Assembly: GCA_963796565.1 (NCBI GenBank)
Contig: CAWCMA010000001.1
Span: 124,001 to 188,000 of the forward strand
From: JAKAVN01 sp963796565
GTDB lineage: Bacteria; Desulfobacterota; Binatia; Binatales; Binataceae
DNA length: 64,000 nt
Reading direction: 5' to 3'
Part shown: one piece after another, positions 36,902 to 44,819 of the stretch
How the letters are laid out: each line of letters starts with the position of its first letter
Numbering within the stretch: the stretch's first letter is position 1
Position numbers and translations under genes: made by a program
Notes under the pieces: model-generated
The model's database searches: none
Seen by the model: only the letters and a program-made list of their open reading frames with translations
What the model was told of the DNA's origin: nothing

Positions 36902-37889
36902 AATGATGATCGACGGCAAATGGCATACCGACGACCTTCGCTCGGCGGGGGCCAACTTCGTCCGTCCGCAGACCGTGTTCAGGAGTTGGGTGACGGCCGA
37001 CGGCAGTCCCGGTCCGAGCGGCGCGGGCGGCTTCAAGGCCGAACGCGGGCGCTATCACCTGTACGTCTCGCTCGCCTGCCCGTGGGCCCATCGCACGCTT
37101 ATCGTGAGCAAGCTGAAGAAGCTCGACGACGCCATTACGGTGTCAGTGGTCGATCCGTTCATGGGCGATGAAGGATGGGCCTTCAGCGCGCCGGACGGTT
37201 CGCTCACGCCCGGCGCAACGCGCGACGATCTCAACGGCGCACGCTGCCTGCATGAGATTTACACCCTGGCTCGGCGCGACTATACCGGGCGGGTCACGGT
37301 GCCAGTGTTGTGGGACCGCGAGACCAGGACCATCGTCAACAACGAGTCGTCCGAGATAATCCGGATGTTCAACTCGGCGTTCAACGCGTTGGACGCAGCG
37401 GGCGACGACCTCTATCCGCAGGACCAACGCGCGGAGATCGACGAACTTAACGCGGTCATCTATGACACCTTCAACAACGGCGTCTACAAGTGCGGCTTCG
37501 CCAAAACGCAGGAGGCCTACGAGGCGGCTTTCGACCCGCTGTTCGAAACTCTCGATCGGCTCGAGCAGCGCCTGGGGCGTGAGCGCTACCTGCTCGGCGC
37601 TCGCACGACGGAGGCTGATTGGCGGCTGTTCCCCACGCTGGTGCGTTTCGACGCCGTTTACTATAGCCACTTCAAATGCAACTTGCGCCGCATCATCGAC
37701 TACCCAAATCTGTGGGGCTACACACGCGACCTGTACCAGGTGCCCGGCGTCGCCGAGACGGTCAGCCTCGCGCACATCAAGCGCCACTATTACGCGAGCC
37801 ACGCGATGATCAATCCGACCCGCATCGTGCCCAAGGGCCCGGCGATCGACTTTGCCGCGCCGCACGATCGCGCGCGGCTCGTCAGCTAA
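36897..37889 (+). CDS. Glutathionyl-hydroquinone reductase (ECM4/YqjG-type GST)
   Basis: The 330-residue Xi-class glutathione transferase reduces glutathionyl-hydroquinones and related conjugates via a catalytic cysteine. The active site is YVSLACPWAHRTLIV with Cys61. Other family parts: VDPFMGDEGWAF, the GSH-binding VPVLWDRETRTIVNNESSEIIRM, and C-terminal TEADWRLFPTLVRFDAVYYSHFKCN. The length is normal. Such enzymes help in aromatic or chlorinated-quinone catabolism. It is divergent from the DUF2063 gene and followed by an SDR gene after 57 bases. Confidence 0.93.
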   Translation: MGMMIDGKWHTDDLRSAGANFVRPQTVFRSWVTADGSPGPSGAGGFKAERGRYHLYVSLACPWAHRTLIVSKLKKLDDAITVSVVDPFMGDEGWAFSAPDGSLTPGATRDDLNGARCLHEIYTLARRDYTGRVTVPVLWDRETRTIVNNESSEIIRMFNSAFNALDAAGDDLYPQDQRAEIDELNAVIYDTFNNGVYKCGFAKTQEAYEAAFDPLFETLDRLEQRLGRERYLLGARTTEADWRLFPTLVRFDAVYYSHFKCNLRRIIDYPNLWGYTRDLYQVPGVAETVSLAHIKRHYYASHAMINPTRIVPKGPAIDFAAPHDRARLVS

Positions 37890-37946
37890 GCCGGGCAACC
37901 CGCGGGTCGCCGCCGGTCACCGGCGCAATCGAAATGGAGGTGCCTC

Positions 37947-38744
37947 GTGCGATTCAAAGACCAGGTGGCGCTGATTACCGGCGCCGGACGAGGAATCGGC
38001 AAAGCCATCGCGCTCGCCTTCGCACGCGAGGGGGCGGACATCGGCTTTGCCGAAATCGACGCGGAGTCGGCGCGCGCGACGGCGGAGGAAATCGCGGCAC
38101 TTGGCCGCCGAGCCTTTTTCCGCCAGGTCGATATTGGCGATTGCATCGAGGCACAGCGATGGGTCGCCGACGCCGCGCGCGAACTCGGCCGGGTCGACAT
38201 CATGGTGAACAACGCCGGCGTGGCCAAGAGCGAACCCTTCCTCGAAGTCAGCCGCGAGAACTGGGAGAACCATCTGCGAGTGCATCTGTCGGGTGCGTTC
38301 TATTGCTCGCAGGCCGCGGCGCGCGAAATGGTGCGGCGCAAGTACGGCCGGATCGTTTCGATGGCGTCGGTGGCGGGCCTGATGGGGCCGCTGGATCTTG
38401 CACCCTATGGCGTGGCCAAATCCGGCATCATCGCGCTGACCCGTGCGATGTCGTTTGAGCTCGCGGACTATGGGATTACCGCCAACGCGATCGCGCCGGG
38501 ACCGATCGACACCGAGATGGTGCGTGCGGCGTGGTCAAAAGAGGCCTACGAGGAACGCGCCAATCACAGTCCCATCAATCGCTTCGGACGAGTCGAGGAA
38601 GTCGCGCACACGGCGGCGTTCCTGGCCTCGCCCGAGTCATCGTACATCTCAGGCGCGGTGCTGGTGATTGACGGCGGGGCGGTAGCGGCCGGCGCCTACA
38701 TGGTCGAGAAGTATCGCCGCCGCAAGGCCGCGGCCAAGCCGTAG
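37947..38744 (+). CDS. SDR-family NAD(P)-dependent oxidoreductase
   Basis: The 265-residue Rossmann enzyme carries ITGAGRGIGKAIALAFAREG at residues 10-29, the acidic residue after strand 2 (FAEID) suggesting NAD preference, NNAG in the middle, catalytic YGVAK (Tyr154, Lys158) and the IAPGPIDTEM loop. It starts with GTG after ATGGAGG. Substrate unknown: classical SDRs reduce 3-oxoacyl or alcohol groups. Adjacent to the glutathionyl-hydroquinone reductase, so it may share an aromatic- or quinone-related pathway (inference). Confidence 0.9.
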   Translation: MRFKDQVALITGAGRGIGKAIALAFAREGADIGFAEIDAESARATAEEIAALGRRAFFRQVDIGDCIEAQRWVADAARELGRVDIMVNNAGVAKSEPFLEVSRENWENHLRVHLSGAFYCSQAAAREMVRRKYGRIVSMASVAGLMGPLDLAPYGVAKSGIIALTRAMSFELADYGITANAIAPGPIDTEMVRAAWSKEAYEERANHSPINRFGRVEEVAHTAAFLASPESSYISGAVLVIDGGAVAAGAYMVEKYRRRKAAAKP

Positions 38745-38789
38745 CCGGCGGCGGTCTTCATATTCGCGGCGGCGGCGTGGCCCGCGTGA

Positions 38790-40235
38790 TCAGCGATGCA
38801 TTTCCTCCAATTTGCTGATGTCGTAGAGCGAGGTCACATTGGCGGGCACCGCGTTGGGATAGCCACTCCCAAAGCCGGCGAATATCGTGGCGCGTTCGTT
38901 TTGCACGTCGACGACATTCTCGCCGATCAGCATCGGCGCATCCACCCCATGATTAATCTCGGCGAAGGCTTTAAAGTCCTCGCTCCAACGGTCCTGGAGT
39001 TCCCATAGTTTCCACAGCTTGCCCTCGCGGTTGAACGCCAGCGCCATCCACGGGTACCAGTTCTCGGCGTCCCAAAACATCACGACACTGCTGTAAGGAT
39101 GATGGGTCTCGGTCGGCGTGCGTTCGATCACCGCGAAACGCCGCACCGACCAGCTATCGTTGGGAATTTCGCCGTTGGGGCCAAACAGGTGAGCGTAGTC
39201 GTCACGTGAATCCATCACCGCCAACAAGTCCTTCCAGCCGAGGAACTTCCAGTGCCAGTGCAACTCGCGGCCCGAGAAGGTGTAGAAATCCTCCTGGGTG
39301 GTATCGGTGCCCTCGACCGAGTCGGATTTGACCTCGACCGAGACGCGGCGGACGCGGCGTGACTGCGGATCGTAAGCCCAGGCGTCGTCGGCGCGATGCG
39401 GGTCGGCGTAGCGGTAAGTGATGAACACCTGCCCGCGCACGTCGTAGGGCGAGAAGAAGCCGCTGAATTCCTTCCACAGGAATTGCGCCGAGTCGGGCGT
39501 GCCCAGCAGACCCTGGTTGTCCGCACGCTGTGCGAGATGACTGAAATAAACCCGCCGATAGAAGCTGCTCAAGGTGCGAGCGAAGGTTCCGCCGCCGCCG
39601 AAAAATTTAGCCGCGTCGGTGGGCAGCTTGCTGTGATACTCGATTCCACCGACCCAGTTCGGGGGCGGCGACTCGATCACTGTGGGCGCGCTGCCCTCGT
39701 GATTGCCGCCGAAGCGGGCGACGATGAAGAGGTAGTTGAGCGAGAACTCGCCATAGTTCTGCCATCGATAGTCGAAATTCCACGCCGCCTTGATTCCCGA
39801 GAGCGGATCCGAGGTGCTTAGAGAGGCGTCGGTAAAAGGCTGCCCGCAAACGTAGTTGGCCAGCGAGCCGTCAGGGTTGAGCTTGACCTGCGCCTGGTAT
39901 TTCTCGGTGCATTCCTGGTAGTCCTTGCGCGGCGTGTGGCTGCGCGCCGCCATGATCTCCATCTTGAATTCCGGGAAGTTGAGTTGCTCGAACCATCCGG
40001 GCGGTATGAACGGCCGAATCCGCTCCAGGTCCTTGCTTCCCAGGACTTCTCCCGGCTTGAAGTCGGGTTTGGCGTCGGCGTACTTGCTCTGCCATTGATC
40101 GAGCGTCGCCCGCGTGTAGTTTTTGACGTTCTGAGCCGCGGCGCGCGAGGCGCCCAGCACGATAACCGCGACAATCGCGGCAGACATCGACGAAAGCACA
40201 ATCGCTCGCTCCCCGCGGCGATTTCGAAAACTCAT
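38790..40235 (-). CDS. DUF1329 envelope protein
   Basis: The 481-residue exported protein starts at MSFRNRRGER with a hydrophobic signal segment ending ASRAAAQ. It shows the DUF1329 features: KPGEVLGSKDLERIRPFIPPG, the middle stretch RGQVFITYRYADPHRADDAWAYDPQSRRVRR, then TTQEDFYTFSGRELHWHWKFLG and HPYSSVVMFWDAENWYPWMA. DUF1329 proteins fold like LolB/LppX-type lipid carriers and accompany MMPL/RND exporters and DUF1302 proteins. Such an exporter is 12 kb away at 52534. A true start further upstream is possible but would lack a signal peptide at its head. Confidence 0.88.
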   Translation of the reverse strand: MSFRNRRGERAIVLSSMSAAIVAVIVLGASRAAAQNVKNYTRATLDQWQSKYADAKPDFKPGEVLGSKDLERIRPFIPPGWFEQLNFPEFKMEIMAARSHTPRKDYQECTEKYQAQVKLNPDGSLANYVCGQPFTDASLSTSDPLSGIKAAWNFDYRWQNYGEFSLNYLFIVARFGGNHEGSAPTVIESPPPNWVGGIEYHSKLPTDAAKFFGGGGTFARTLSSFYRRVYFSHLAQRADNQGLLGTPDSAQFLWKEFSGFFSPYDVRGQVFITYRYADPHRADDAWAYDPQSRRVRRVSVEVKSDSVEGTDTTQEDFYTFSGRELHWHWKFLGWKDLLAVMDSRDDYAHLFGPNGEIPNDSWSVRRFAVIERTPTETHHPYSSVVMFWDAENWYPWMALAFNREGKLWKLWELQDRWSEDFKAFAEINHGVDAPMLIGENVVDVQNERATIFAGFGSGYPNAVPANVTSLYDISKLEEMHR

Positions 40236-40447
40236 CCCCACTTGTTTTCTCCTCAGATTGGCACCATCCCCCAGGTTGCCGTCCGCCATCTTGCAATAGC
40301 CCCGTCTTTGCACGCAACCGCACCGAGAATCGCGGAGGTTCAACGTCGAACGCGAATTCCCGCCTGGTTTGCCGAGAACGATGCCCAGATCGAAGCCACA
40401 AAATGCCGAAAACGGCAGCATTGAGGCGATAAATTTCGGCGCGACAC

Positions 40448-40465
40448 TTGTAAACAGGCTGTAAC
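40448..40465 (+). promoter_or_regulatory. Pho-box-like direct repeat upstream of ppk1
   Basis: TTGTAAA (40448-40454) and CTGTAAC (40459-40465) are separated by four bases, the 11-base phasing of PhoB sites; the second half matches the CTGTCAC consensus in 6 of 7 positions, the first in 4 of 7. It is 78 bases before the ppk1 start. The 307-base gap holds no other gene. Confidence 0.4.
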
Positions 40466-40542
40466 AGCCAGCGATTGAAGCTTTTACCGGGTTCGGGCTA
40501 CCCTCATTCCGAATTGAGACGGAACTGACGTAGACTGCACCT

Positions 40543-42837
40543 ATGGCGAGTCAAACAGAGACTGCTCCCGCGCTTCAGTCGCGCTCATCCGAACCGTCGA
40601 TCGAACCATCGATGGCGCGGAGTACGGCCGCCGATCCTGCGGCCGGCGTCGAAATAGCCAGCGGTGACGGAACCATCGCGGAGATCCGCGGCTTCAACGG
40701 TGGTGTTCCGGCGGCGGTGCGTATCGACGCGGATCTCAAAGCACCAGAACTGTTCCTCAATCGCGAGCTCACCTGGCTCGCATTTAACCGCCGGGTCTTT
40801 GCCGAGGCGCTCGATGAGAACAATCCGCTGCTGGAGCGGGTCAAGTTCCTGGCCATCACCGCCTCGAACCTCGACGAATTTTTCATGAAGCGGATCGGCG
40901 GGCTTAAACAGCAGGCGATCGCCGGGATGCAGGAGCTGACCGACGACGGACGCACGCCGCAGCAACAGATCGCGGAGTGTCTGGCCGAGGTGCGCGAGTT
41001 CGAGGCGGCGCAGCGCGCGCTGTTGCCCGAGCTGCTCAAGCGCCTGCGCGAGTCCGACATCGACATCCTCTCCTTCGAGCAGCTTAGCGCGGCCGAGCAA
41101 GCCGCCATTCGCGAACACTATCTGCGCAACATCTTTCCGCTGATGACGCCGCAGGCGATGGACCCGGCGCATCCGTTTCCGTTCATCTCCAACCTCTCGC
41201 TGAATTTGCTGGTCACGCTGCGCGCCCCCGACGACACCGAGCCATCATTGGCGCGGGTTAAAGTGCCGGTCGGGCTGGGCATCCCGCGCTTTCTGCGGGT
41301 CGACGGCACCCGGCGCTTCGTCCGGCTCGAGGAGGTGGTCGCGCATAACCTCGACCTGCTTTTCCCGGAGGCCCAGATCGACGGCTACGAGTTCTTCCGC
41401 GTCACTCGCAACGCCAACACGGAGCGCGACGAGGACGAGGCCGACGATCTGTTGGCGCTGATCGAATCCGAGCTGCGCGACCGCCGCTTTGCACCGATCG
41501 TCCGGATGGAGGCCCTGGCGGGCATGAATCCGGTGCATCGCGGGATGCTCGCGGCCGAGCTCGGTCTGGACGAGCGTGACGACGTGTTCGAGGTCGGCGA
41601 CGGGATGCTGGCGATGCGCGACTTGATGGAGCTGACCGCGGTCGATATTCCGGCCCTGCACGATCCGCCGCACCATCCGGCCGACCACGCGCGGCTGACG
41701 CCCGCGCGCAACATTTTTCACGTGATTCGCGAAGCCGGCTCGATCCTGCTGATGCATCCGTACGAATCGTTTCCGACTTCGGTCGGCCGTTTTCTGCGCG
41801 AGGCCAGCGAGGATCCCAAGGTGCGGGCGATCAAGATGACGCTCTATCGCACCTCGAGCGATTCCGAGGTGATCGGGTACCTGTGCGACGCGGCGCGCAA
41901 CGGCAAGCAGGTCGCCGTGGTGGTCGAGCTCAAAGCGCGCTTCGACGAAGCCGCCAATATCCGGTTCGCAGAGCAGCTCGAGGAGTACGGTATCCACGTC
42001 ACCTACGGCGTGGTGGGGCTCAAGACCCACTGTAAGGTGATCCTGGTGGTGCGCCAGGATTACAACGGGCTCCGCCGCTATGCGCATATCGGCACCGGCA
42101 ACTATCACGCGGGCACCGCGCGCCTGTACGTCGACTTCGGAATGCTGACCAATGACGACGCGATCGGGGCCGACCTGACGCAGCTCTTCAACTTCCTCAC
42201 CACCGGCTATCGTGCCGGCCGCACGTTCAAAAAGATCCTGCCGGCGCCGGCCCTGCTCAAGAAAGCCCTGCTGGAGCGGATCGATCGCGAGGTCAAGCTC
42301 CAGCGCGCCGGCACGCCGGGCCTCGTCCAGATGAAGATGAACGCGCTCGAGGACGTCGACATCACGCGCGCGCTCTACCGCGCCGCGCAGGCCGGAGTAA
42401 AGATCGATCTGATCGTGCGCGACACCTGCCGGCTGCGCCCTGGAATCCCGGGCCTGTCCGAAAGCGTACGCGTGGTCAGTATCGTCGGGCGCTTCCTCGA
42501 GCACGGGCGCATCTACTACTTCCGCAACGGCGGCGCGGAGGAATATTTCATCGGCTCGGCCGATTGCATGAAACGCAACCTCGAGAGCCGGGTCGAGGCC
42601 GTGGCGCCGGTCGAGGATCCGACGCTGCGCAAGGAGCTGCGGGCGGTGTTCGACGCGCAACTCAAGCCCAATCACGCGGCCTGGGAGATGCGTTCCGACG
42701 GCAGCTACGTGCGGCTGCCCGGAGACCGAAAGAACAACTGCCAGCTCGCGATGATCGACATCATCGAAAAACGCGAGATGGAAGAGGTGAAGACCCGGCG
42801 GCGGCGCAGAGGCTTCGCGCGGCGCGTGATGAAGTAG
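40543..42837 (+). CDS. ppk1: Polyphosphate kinase 1
   Basis: The 764-residue enzyme makes polyphosphate from ATP. The usual N-terminus ELFLNRELTWLAFNRRV appears only at about residue 66, so the protein has a roughly 65-residue Ser/Ala-rich extension. The catalytic region contains KAIKMTLYRTSSDSEV (as RAIKMTLYRTS), ARFDEAANIRFAEQLEEYG, THCKVIL and the phospho-histidine motif YAHIGTGNYH, and later EHGRIYYFRNGG with FIGSADCMKRNLE. An R-rich tail ends the protein. It is preceded by a Pho-box-like repeat and followed by a small hydrolase gene. Confidence 0.95.
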   Translation: MASQTETAPALQSRSSEPSIEPSMARSTAADPAAGVEIASGDGTIAEIRGFNGGVPAAVRIDADLKAPELFLNRELTWLAFNRRVFAEALDENNPLLERVKFLAITASNLDEFFMKRIGGLKQQAIAGMQELTDDGRTPQQQIAECLAEVREFEAAQRALLPELLKRLRESDIDILSFEQLSAAEQAAIREHYLRNIFPLMTPQAMDPAHPFPFISNLSLNLLVTLRAPDDTEPSLARVKVPVGLGIPRFLRVDGTRRFVRLEEVVAHNLDLLFPEAQIDGYEFFRVTRNANTERDEDEADDLLALIESELRDRRFAPIVRMEALAGMNPVHRGMLAAELGLDERDDVFEVGDGMLAMRDLMELTAVDIPALHDPPHHPADHARLTPARNIFHVIREAGSILLMHPYESFPTSVGRFLREASEDPKVRAIKMTLYRTSSDSEVIGYLCDAARNGKQVAVVVELKARFDEAANIRFAEQLEEYGIHVTYGVVGLKTHCKVILVVRQDYNGLRRYAHIGTGNYHAGTARLYVDFGMLTNDDAIGADLTQLFNFLTTGYRAGRTFKKILPAPALLKKALLERIDREVKLQRAGTPGLVQMKMNALEDVDITRALYRAAQAGVKIDLIVRDTCRLRPGIPGLSESVRVVSIVGRFLEHGRIYYFRNGGAEEYFIGSADCMKRNLESRVEAVAPVEDPTLRKELRAVFDAQLKPNHAAWEMRSDGSYVRLPGDRKNNCQLAMIDIIEKREMEEVKTRRRRRGFARRVMK

Positions 42838-42888
42838 CCGCGCGTGCGTGAGACCGCGATCCGACACGATCCGAAAGGAGAAAATATT

Positions 42889-43440
42889 ATGAAACGCGCG
42901 CTTCTGGTAATCGACGTTCAAAATGAGTACTTCACCGGCAAAATGCCGGTCAGCTATCCGCCGGGCTCGCTCGACCACATCCTGCAAGCGATGGATTCGG
43001 CGCACGCGCACAAGGTTCCGGTAGTCGTGGTGCGCCATGCGGCCAAGGGCGATCGCGGAGTGTTCAAGGAAGGAACCGAGGGCTGGAACCTGCACAAGGA
43101 CGTCGCCGCTCGGCCCGCCGATTTGCTGGTCGACAAGAACCTGCCCTCGAGCTTCGCCGGGACCGACTTGGAGAAGTGGCTGCGCGAGAACCAGATCGAC
43201 ACTTTGACCGTGAGCGGCTACATGACGCAGATGTGCTGCGACAGCACCGCGCGCGAGGGCTTCCATCGCGGCTACAAAGTGGAATTTCTTTCCGACGCGA
43301 CCGGCACCCTCACGGTCGGCAACGACTCGGGCAAGGTGGCCGACAAGGACTTGCACAACTCGGTCCTGGTCACGCAGGCGTCGATGTTCAGCAAAGTGAT
43401 GAACACTGCCGATTGGATTAAGAAACTGGACGAGAAATGA
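42889..43440 (+). CDS. Isochorismatase-family cysteine hydrolase
   Basis: The 183-residue alpha/beta hydrolase-like enzyme has the family triad visible: Asp9 in LLVIDVQNEYF, Lys82 in VDKNLPSSF, and Cys115 in VSGYMTQMCCDSTAREG. A strong AAAGGAG ribosome site fixes the start at 42889. Members hydrolyse isochorismate, nicotinamide, ureidoacrylate or N-carbamoyl compounds; the substrate cannot be told here. It follows ppk1 by 51 bases. A structured region separates it from the convergent CGNR gene. Confidence 0.88.
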   Translation: MKRALLVIDVQNEYFTGKMPVSYPPGSLDHILQAMDSAHAHKVPVVVVRHAAKGDRGVFKEGTEGWNLHKDVAARPADLLVDKNLPSSFAGTDLEKWLRENQIDTLTVSGYMTQMCCDSTAREGFHRGYKVEFLSDATGTLTVGNDSGKVADKDLHNSVLVTQASMFSKVMNTADWIKKLDEK

Positions 43441-43448
43441 CTTCCGCC

Positions 43449-43515
43449 GCTGAACCCCGCGGCTGTTCCGCGCCGTGGCGCCTCGGGCGCGAACCGCGAC
43501 AGCCGCTGGTTCAGC
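43449..43515. terminator. Nested hairpin between convergent genes
   Basis: GCTGAACC (43449-43456) plus GCGGCTG (43459-43465) pair with CAGCCGC (43500-43506) plus GGTTCAGC (43508-43515), with only a small bulge. Inside the loop GCGCC/GGCGC (43478-43482, 43486-43490) forms a second stem. It starts 8 bases after the hydrolase stop and overlaps the last codons of the CGNR gene: a probable bidirectional terminator without a T-run. Confidence 0.5.
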
Positions 43516-44146
43516 CGCCCTTGAGACGAGCGTAGTGGCGATGCGCCTTGGCGCGGTTCCCGCACGCGCTCATCGAGCACCATCGCCGGGTGCCGTTTTT
43601 GCTGTCGTCCACGAATAGCCACAGGCACTTGTCGTTCGCGCACTCGCGCACCCGCGCCAGTTGCGGCCCGGTCAACAAATCGCCCGCCGACCATAACGCC
43701 GGGGCCAGCAGCGTCGAGGCGGTCGCCGGCCGCCTTGCCTCGACTCGCCAGCCGAAGCCGGTGCCGACCCGCTGAAGGGCGCTCCGCGCCGGGGTCTCCT
43801 TCAACGCCCGGTTGAGCGCGGACAAATCGTCGTCGGTCGGCGCGTTGCCGCTCGCGGCCGCATGGAAGATGCGGTAGGTCGCTTCCCGGATAGCGATCGC
43901 GCCGCGAAAAATCGCCGCCGCTTCCGCCGGATGATGCTCCACCCAGGCCTCGCTCTCTTCGACGGTGCCCGTCCACAACAAGTTGCCCGAGGACGCGCAC
44001 CATCTCAGAAGGTCCGGCAATCCATGCAGGCTTTCGCTCGGTGCGCTGCCGCGCCACGCGCGCGTGTTGGCGAAGTCGAGACAGAGGTCGCGGCGGGGAG
44101 TCAGGACGAGAGCGGCCTCCCGTCCGATGCGTTTGGAGTTGGTCAC
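43511..44146 (-). CDS. CGNR zinc-finger (ABATE domain) putative regulator
   Basis: The 211-residue protein has the N-terminal stress-related ABATE-type domain (LCLDFANTRAWRGS, then LRWCASSG) and a C-terminal CGNR zinc finger: CLWLFVDDSKNGTRRWCSM followed by CGNRAKAHRHY. Such proteins are DNA-binding regulators of small hydrolase or efflux genes. The gene is divergent from a VOC-family gene, and the 150-base gap contains two palindromes around a promoter, so it probably controls itself and that gene. The effector is unknown. Confidence 0.88.
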   Translation of the reverse strand: MTNSKRIGREAALVLTPRRDLCLDFANTRAWRGSAPSESLHGLPDLLRWCASSGNLLWTGTVEESEAWVEHHPAEAAAIFRGAIAIREATYRIFHAAASGNAPTDDDLSALNRALKETPARSALQRVGTGFGWRVEARRPATASTLLAPALWSAGDLLTGPQLARVRECANDKCLWLFVDDSKNGTRRWCSMSACGNRAKAHRHYARLKGG

Positions 44147-44163
44147 CTGGCCCTCACCATACT

Positions 44164-44206
44164 AACCGCCATGGCGGTTGACAATCGCCTGTCGATCGTC
44201 TATCTA
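44164..44206 (+). promoter_or_regulatory. Promoter with a 16-bp perfect palindrome overlapping the -35 box
   Basis: AACCGCCATGGCGGTT (44164-44179) is a perfect palindrome whose last two bases begin a consensus -35 TTGACA (44178-44183). After a 17-base spacer comes TATCTA (44201-44206). The promoter points towards the VOC gene at 44296. A repressor on the palindrome would block RNA polymerase; the divergent CGNR protein is the natural candidate. Confidence 0.55.
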
Positions 44207-44217
44207 ACCATCGTGCT

Positions 44218-44238
44218 GGTTGATTCAACTAGTCAACC
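44218..44238. promoter_or_regulatory. Operator-like inverted repeat near the start of transcription
   Basis: GGTTGA (44218-44223) and TCAACC (44233-44238) are separated by nine bases and extend imperfectly to eight-base arms. It lies 11 bases after the -10 box, about where transcription of the VOC gene should begin, a classic repressor position. Confidence 0.5.
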
Positions 44239-44295
44239 GGTTAGAACAACCGGGAGCCACGCACACGCTTCCGCCACGAAAAAAGGAGCACGGTC

Positions 44296-44670
44296 ATGAT
44301 CCATCACGTATCGATTGGAGTGAGCGACATCGCCAAGGCGCGAAAGTTCTACGATGCGGCCCTGGCGCCGCTGGGCGTCAAATGCCTGAGCGAGGACGCA
44401 AGCGCGCTCGGCTATGGCGACGATGGGCCGCGCCTATGGTTGCTCGCGGCGGGGGGCGCCGTGCCGCGCGACATCCGGGGCCTGCACATCTGTCTCGAGG
44501 CAAGCGAGCGCGCCCAGGTGGACGCGTTTCATGCGGGGGCACTTAGCACGGGCGGCCGCGACAACGGCAAGCCGGGATTGCGTGCCGACTACGGCGAGAA
44601 CTACTACGCCGCCTTCGTCACCGATCCTGACGGCAACCGGATCGAAGCGTACTGCGGTCACAAGGAGTAG
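44296..44670 (+). CDS. VOC-family (glyoxalase/bleomycin-resistance fold) protein
   Basis: The 124-residue protein has two beta-alpha-beta-beta-beta modules. MIHHVSIGVSDIAKARKFYDAALAPLG gives the N-terminal metal-site histidine and the VSDI motif; the C-terminal GENYYAAFVTDPDGNRIEAYC provides FVTDPDGNRIE with the metal-binding Glu. An AAAGGAG site precedes the ATG. VOC proteins may be glyoxalases, dioxygenases or binding proteins; the activity is not determined. The gene has its own promoter and palindromic control region shared with the CGNR regulator gene. Confidence 0.9.
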   Translation: MIHHVSIGVSDIAKARKFYDAALAPLGVKCLSEDASALGYGDDGPRLWLLAAGGAVPRDIRGLHICLEASERAQVDAFHAGALSTGGRDNGKPGLRADYGENYYAAFVTDPDGNRIEAYCGHKE

Positions 44671-44700
44671 CCGGCTGAGGGGGGCCGCGCCGCCGTCGTC

Positions 44701-44715
44701 GGGGGCGCCGCCCCC
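44701..44715 (+). terminator. GC hairpin after the VOC gene
   Basis: GGGGGC/GCCCCC (44701-44706, 44710-44715) closes a three-base loop 30 bases after the VOC stop; it is followed by AATAAA rather than a T-run. Confidence 0.45.
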
Positions 44716-44740
44716 AATAAACCGTGTTAGGATGGTTTGG

Positions 44741-44764
44741 CAAGAGCTGTACAAGAGCTGTAAC
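44741..44764 (+). promoter_or_regulatory. 11-bp tandem repeat resembling a Pho box
   Basis: CAAGAGCTGTA occurs twice in tandem (44741-44751, 44752-44762). It places CTGTACA (44747) and CTGTAAC (44758) 11 bases apart; the second half-site is identical to the one upstream of ppk1. It lies 56 bases before the N-formylglutamate amidohydrolase start. Confidence 0.4.
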
Positions 44765-44819
44765 GGTTGGGTCAGTAGCCAGAGAAGCCTCGACCTCACC
44801 GGAACCCGGGTTTCCAGAG

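Noticed and set aside
41245..43356. Minus-strand open frame of about 700 codons opposite ppk1 and the isochorismatase-like gene
   Set aside because: Both plus-strand genes have full catalytic motifs; the antisense frame has none.
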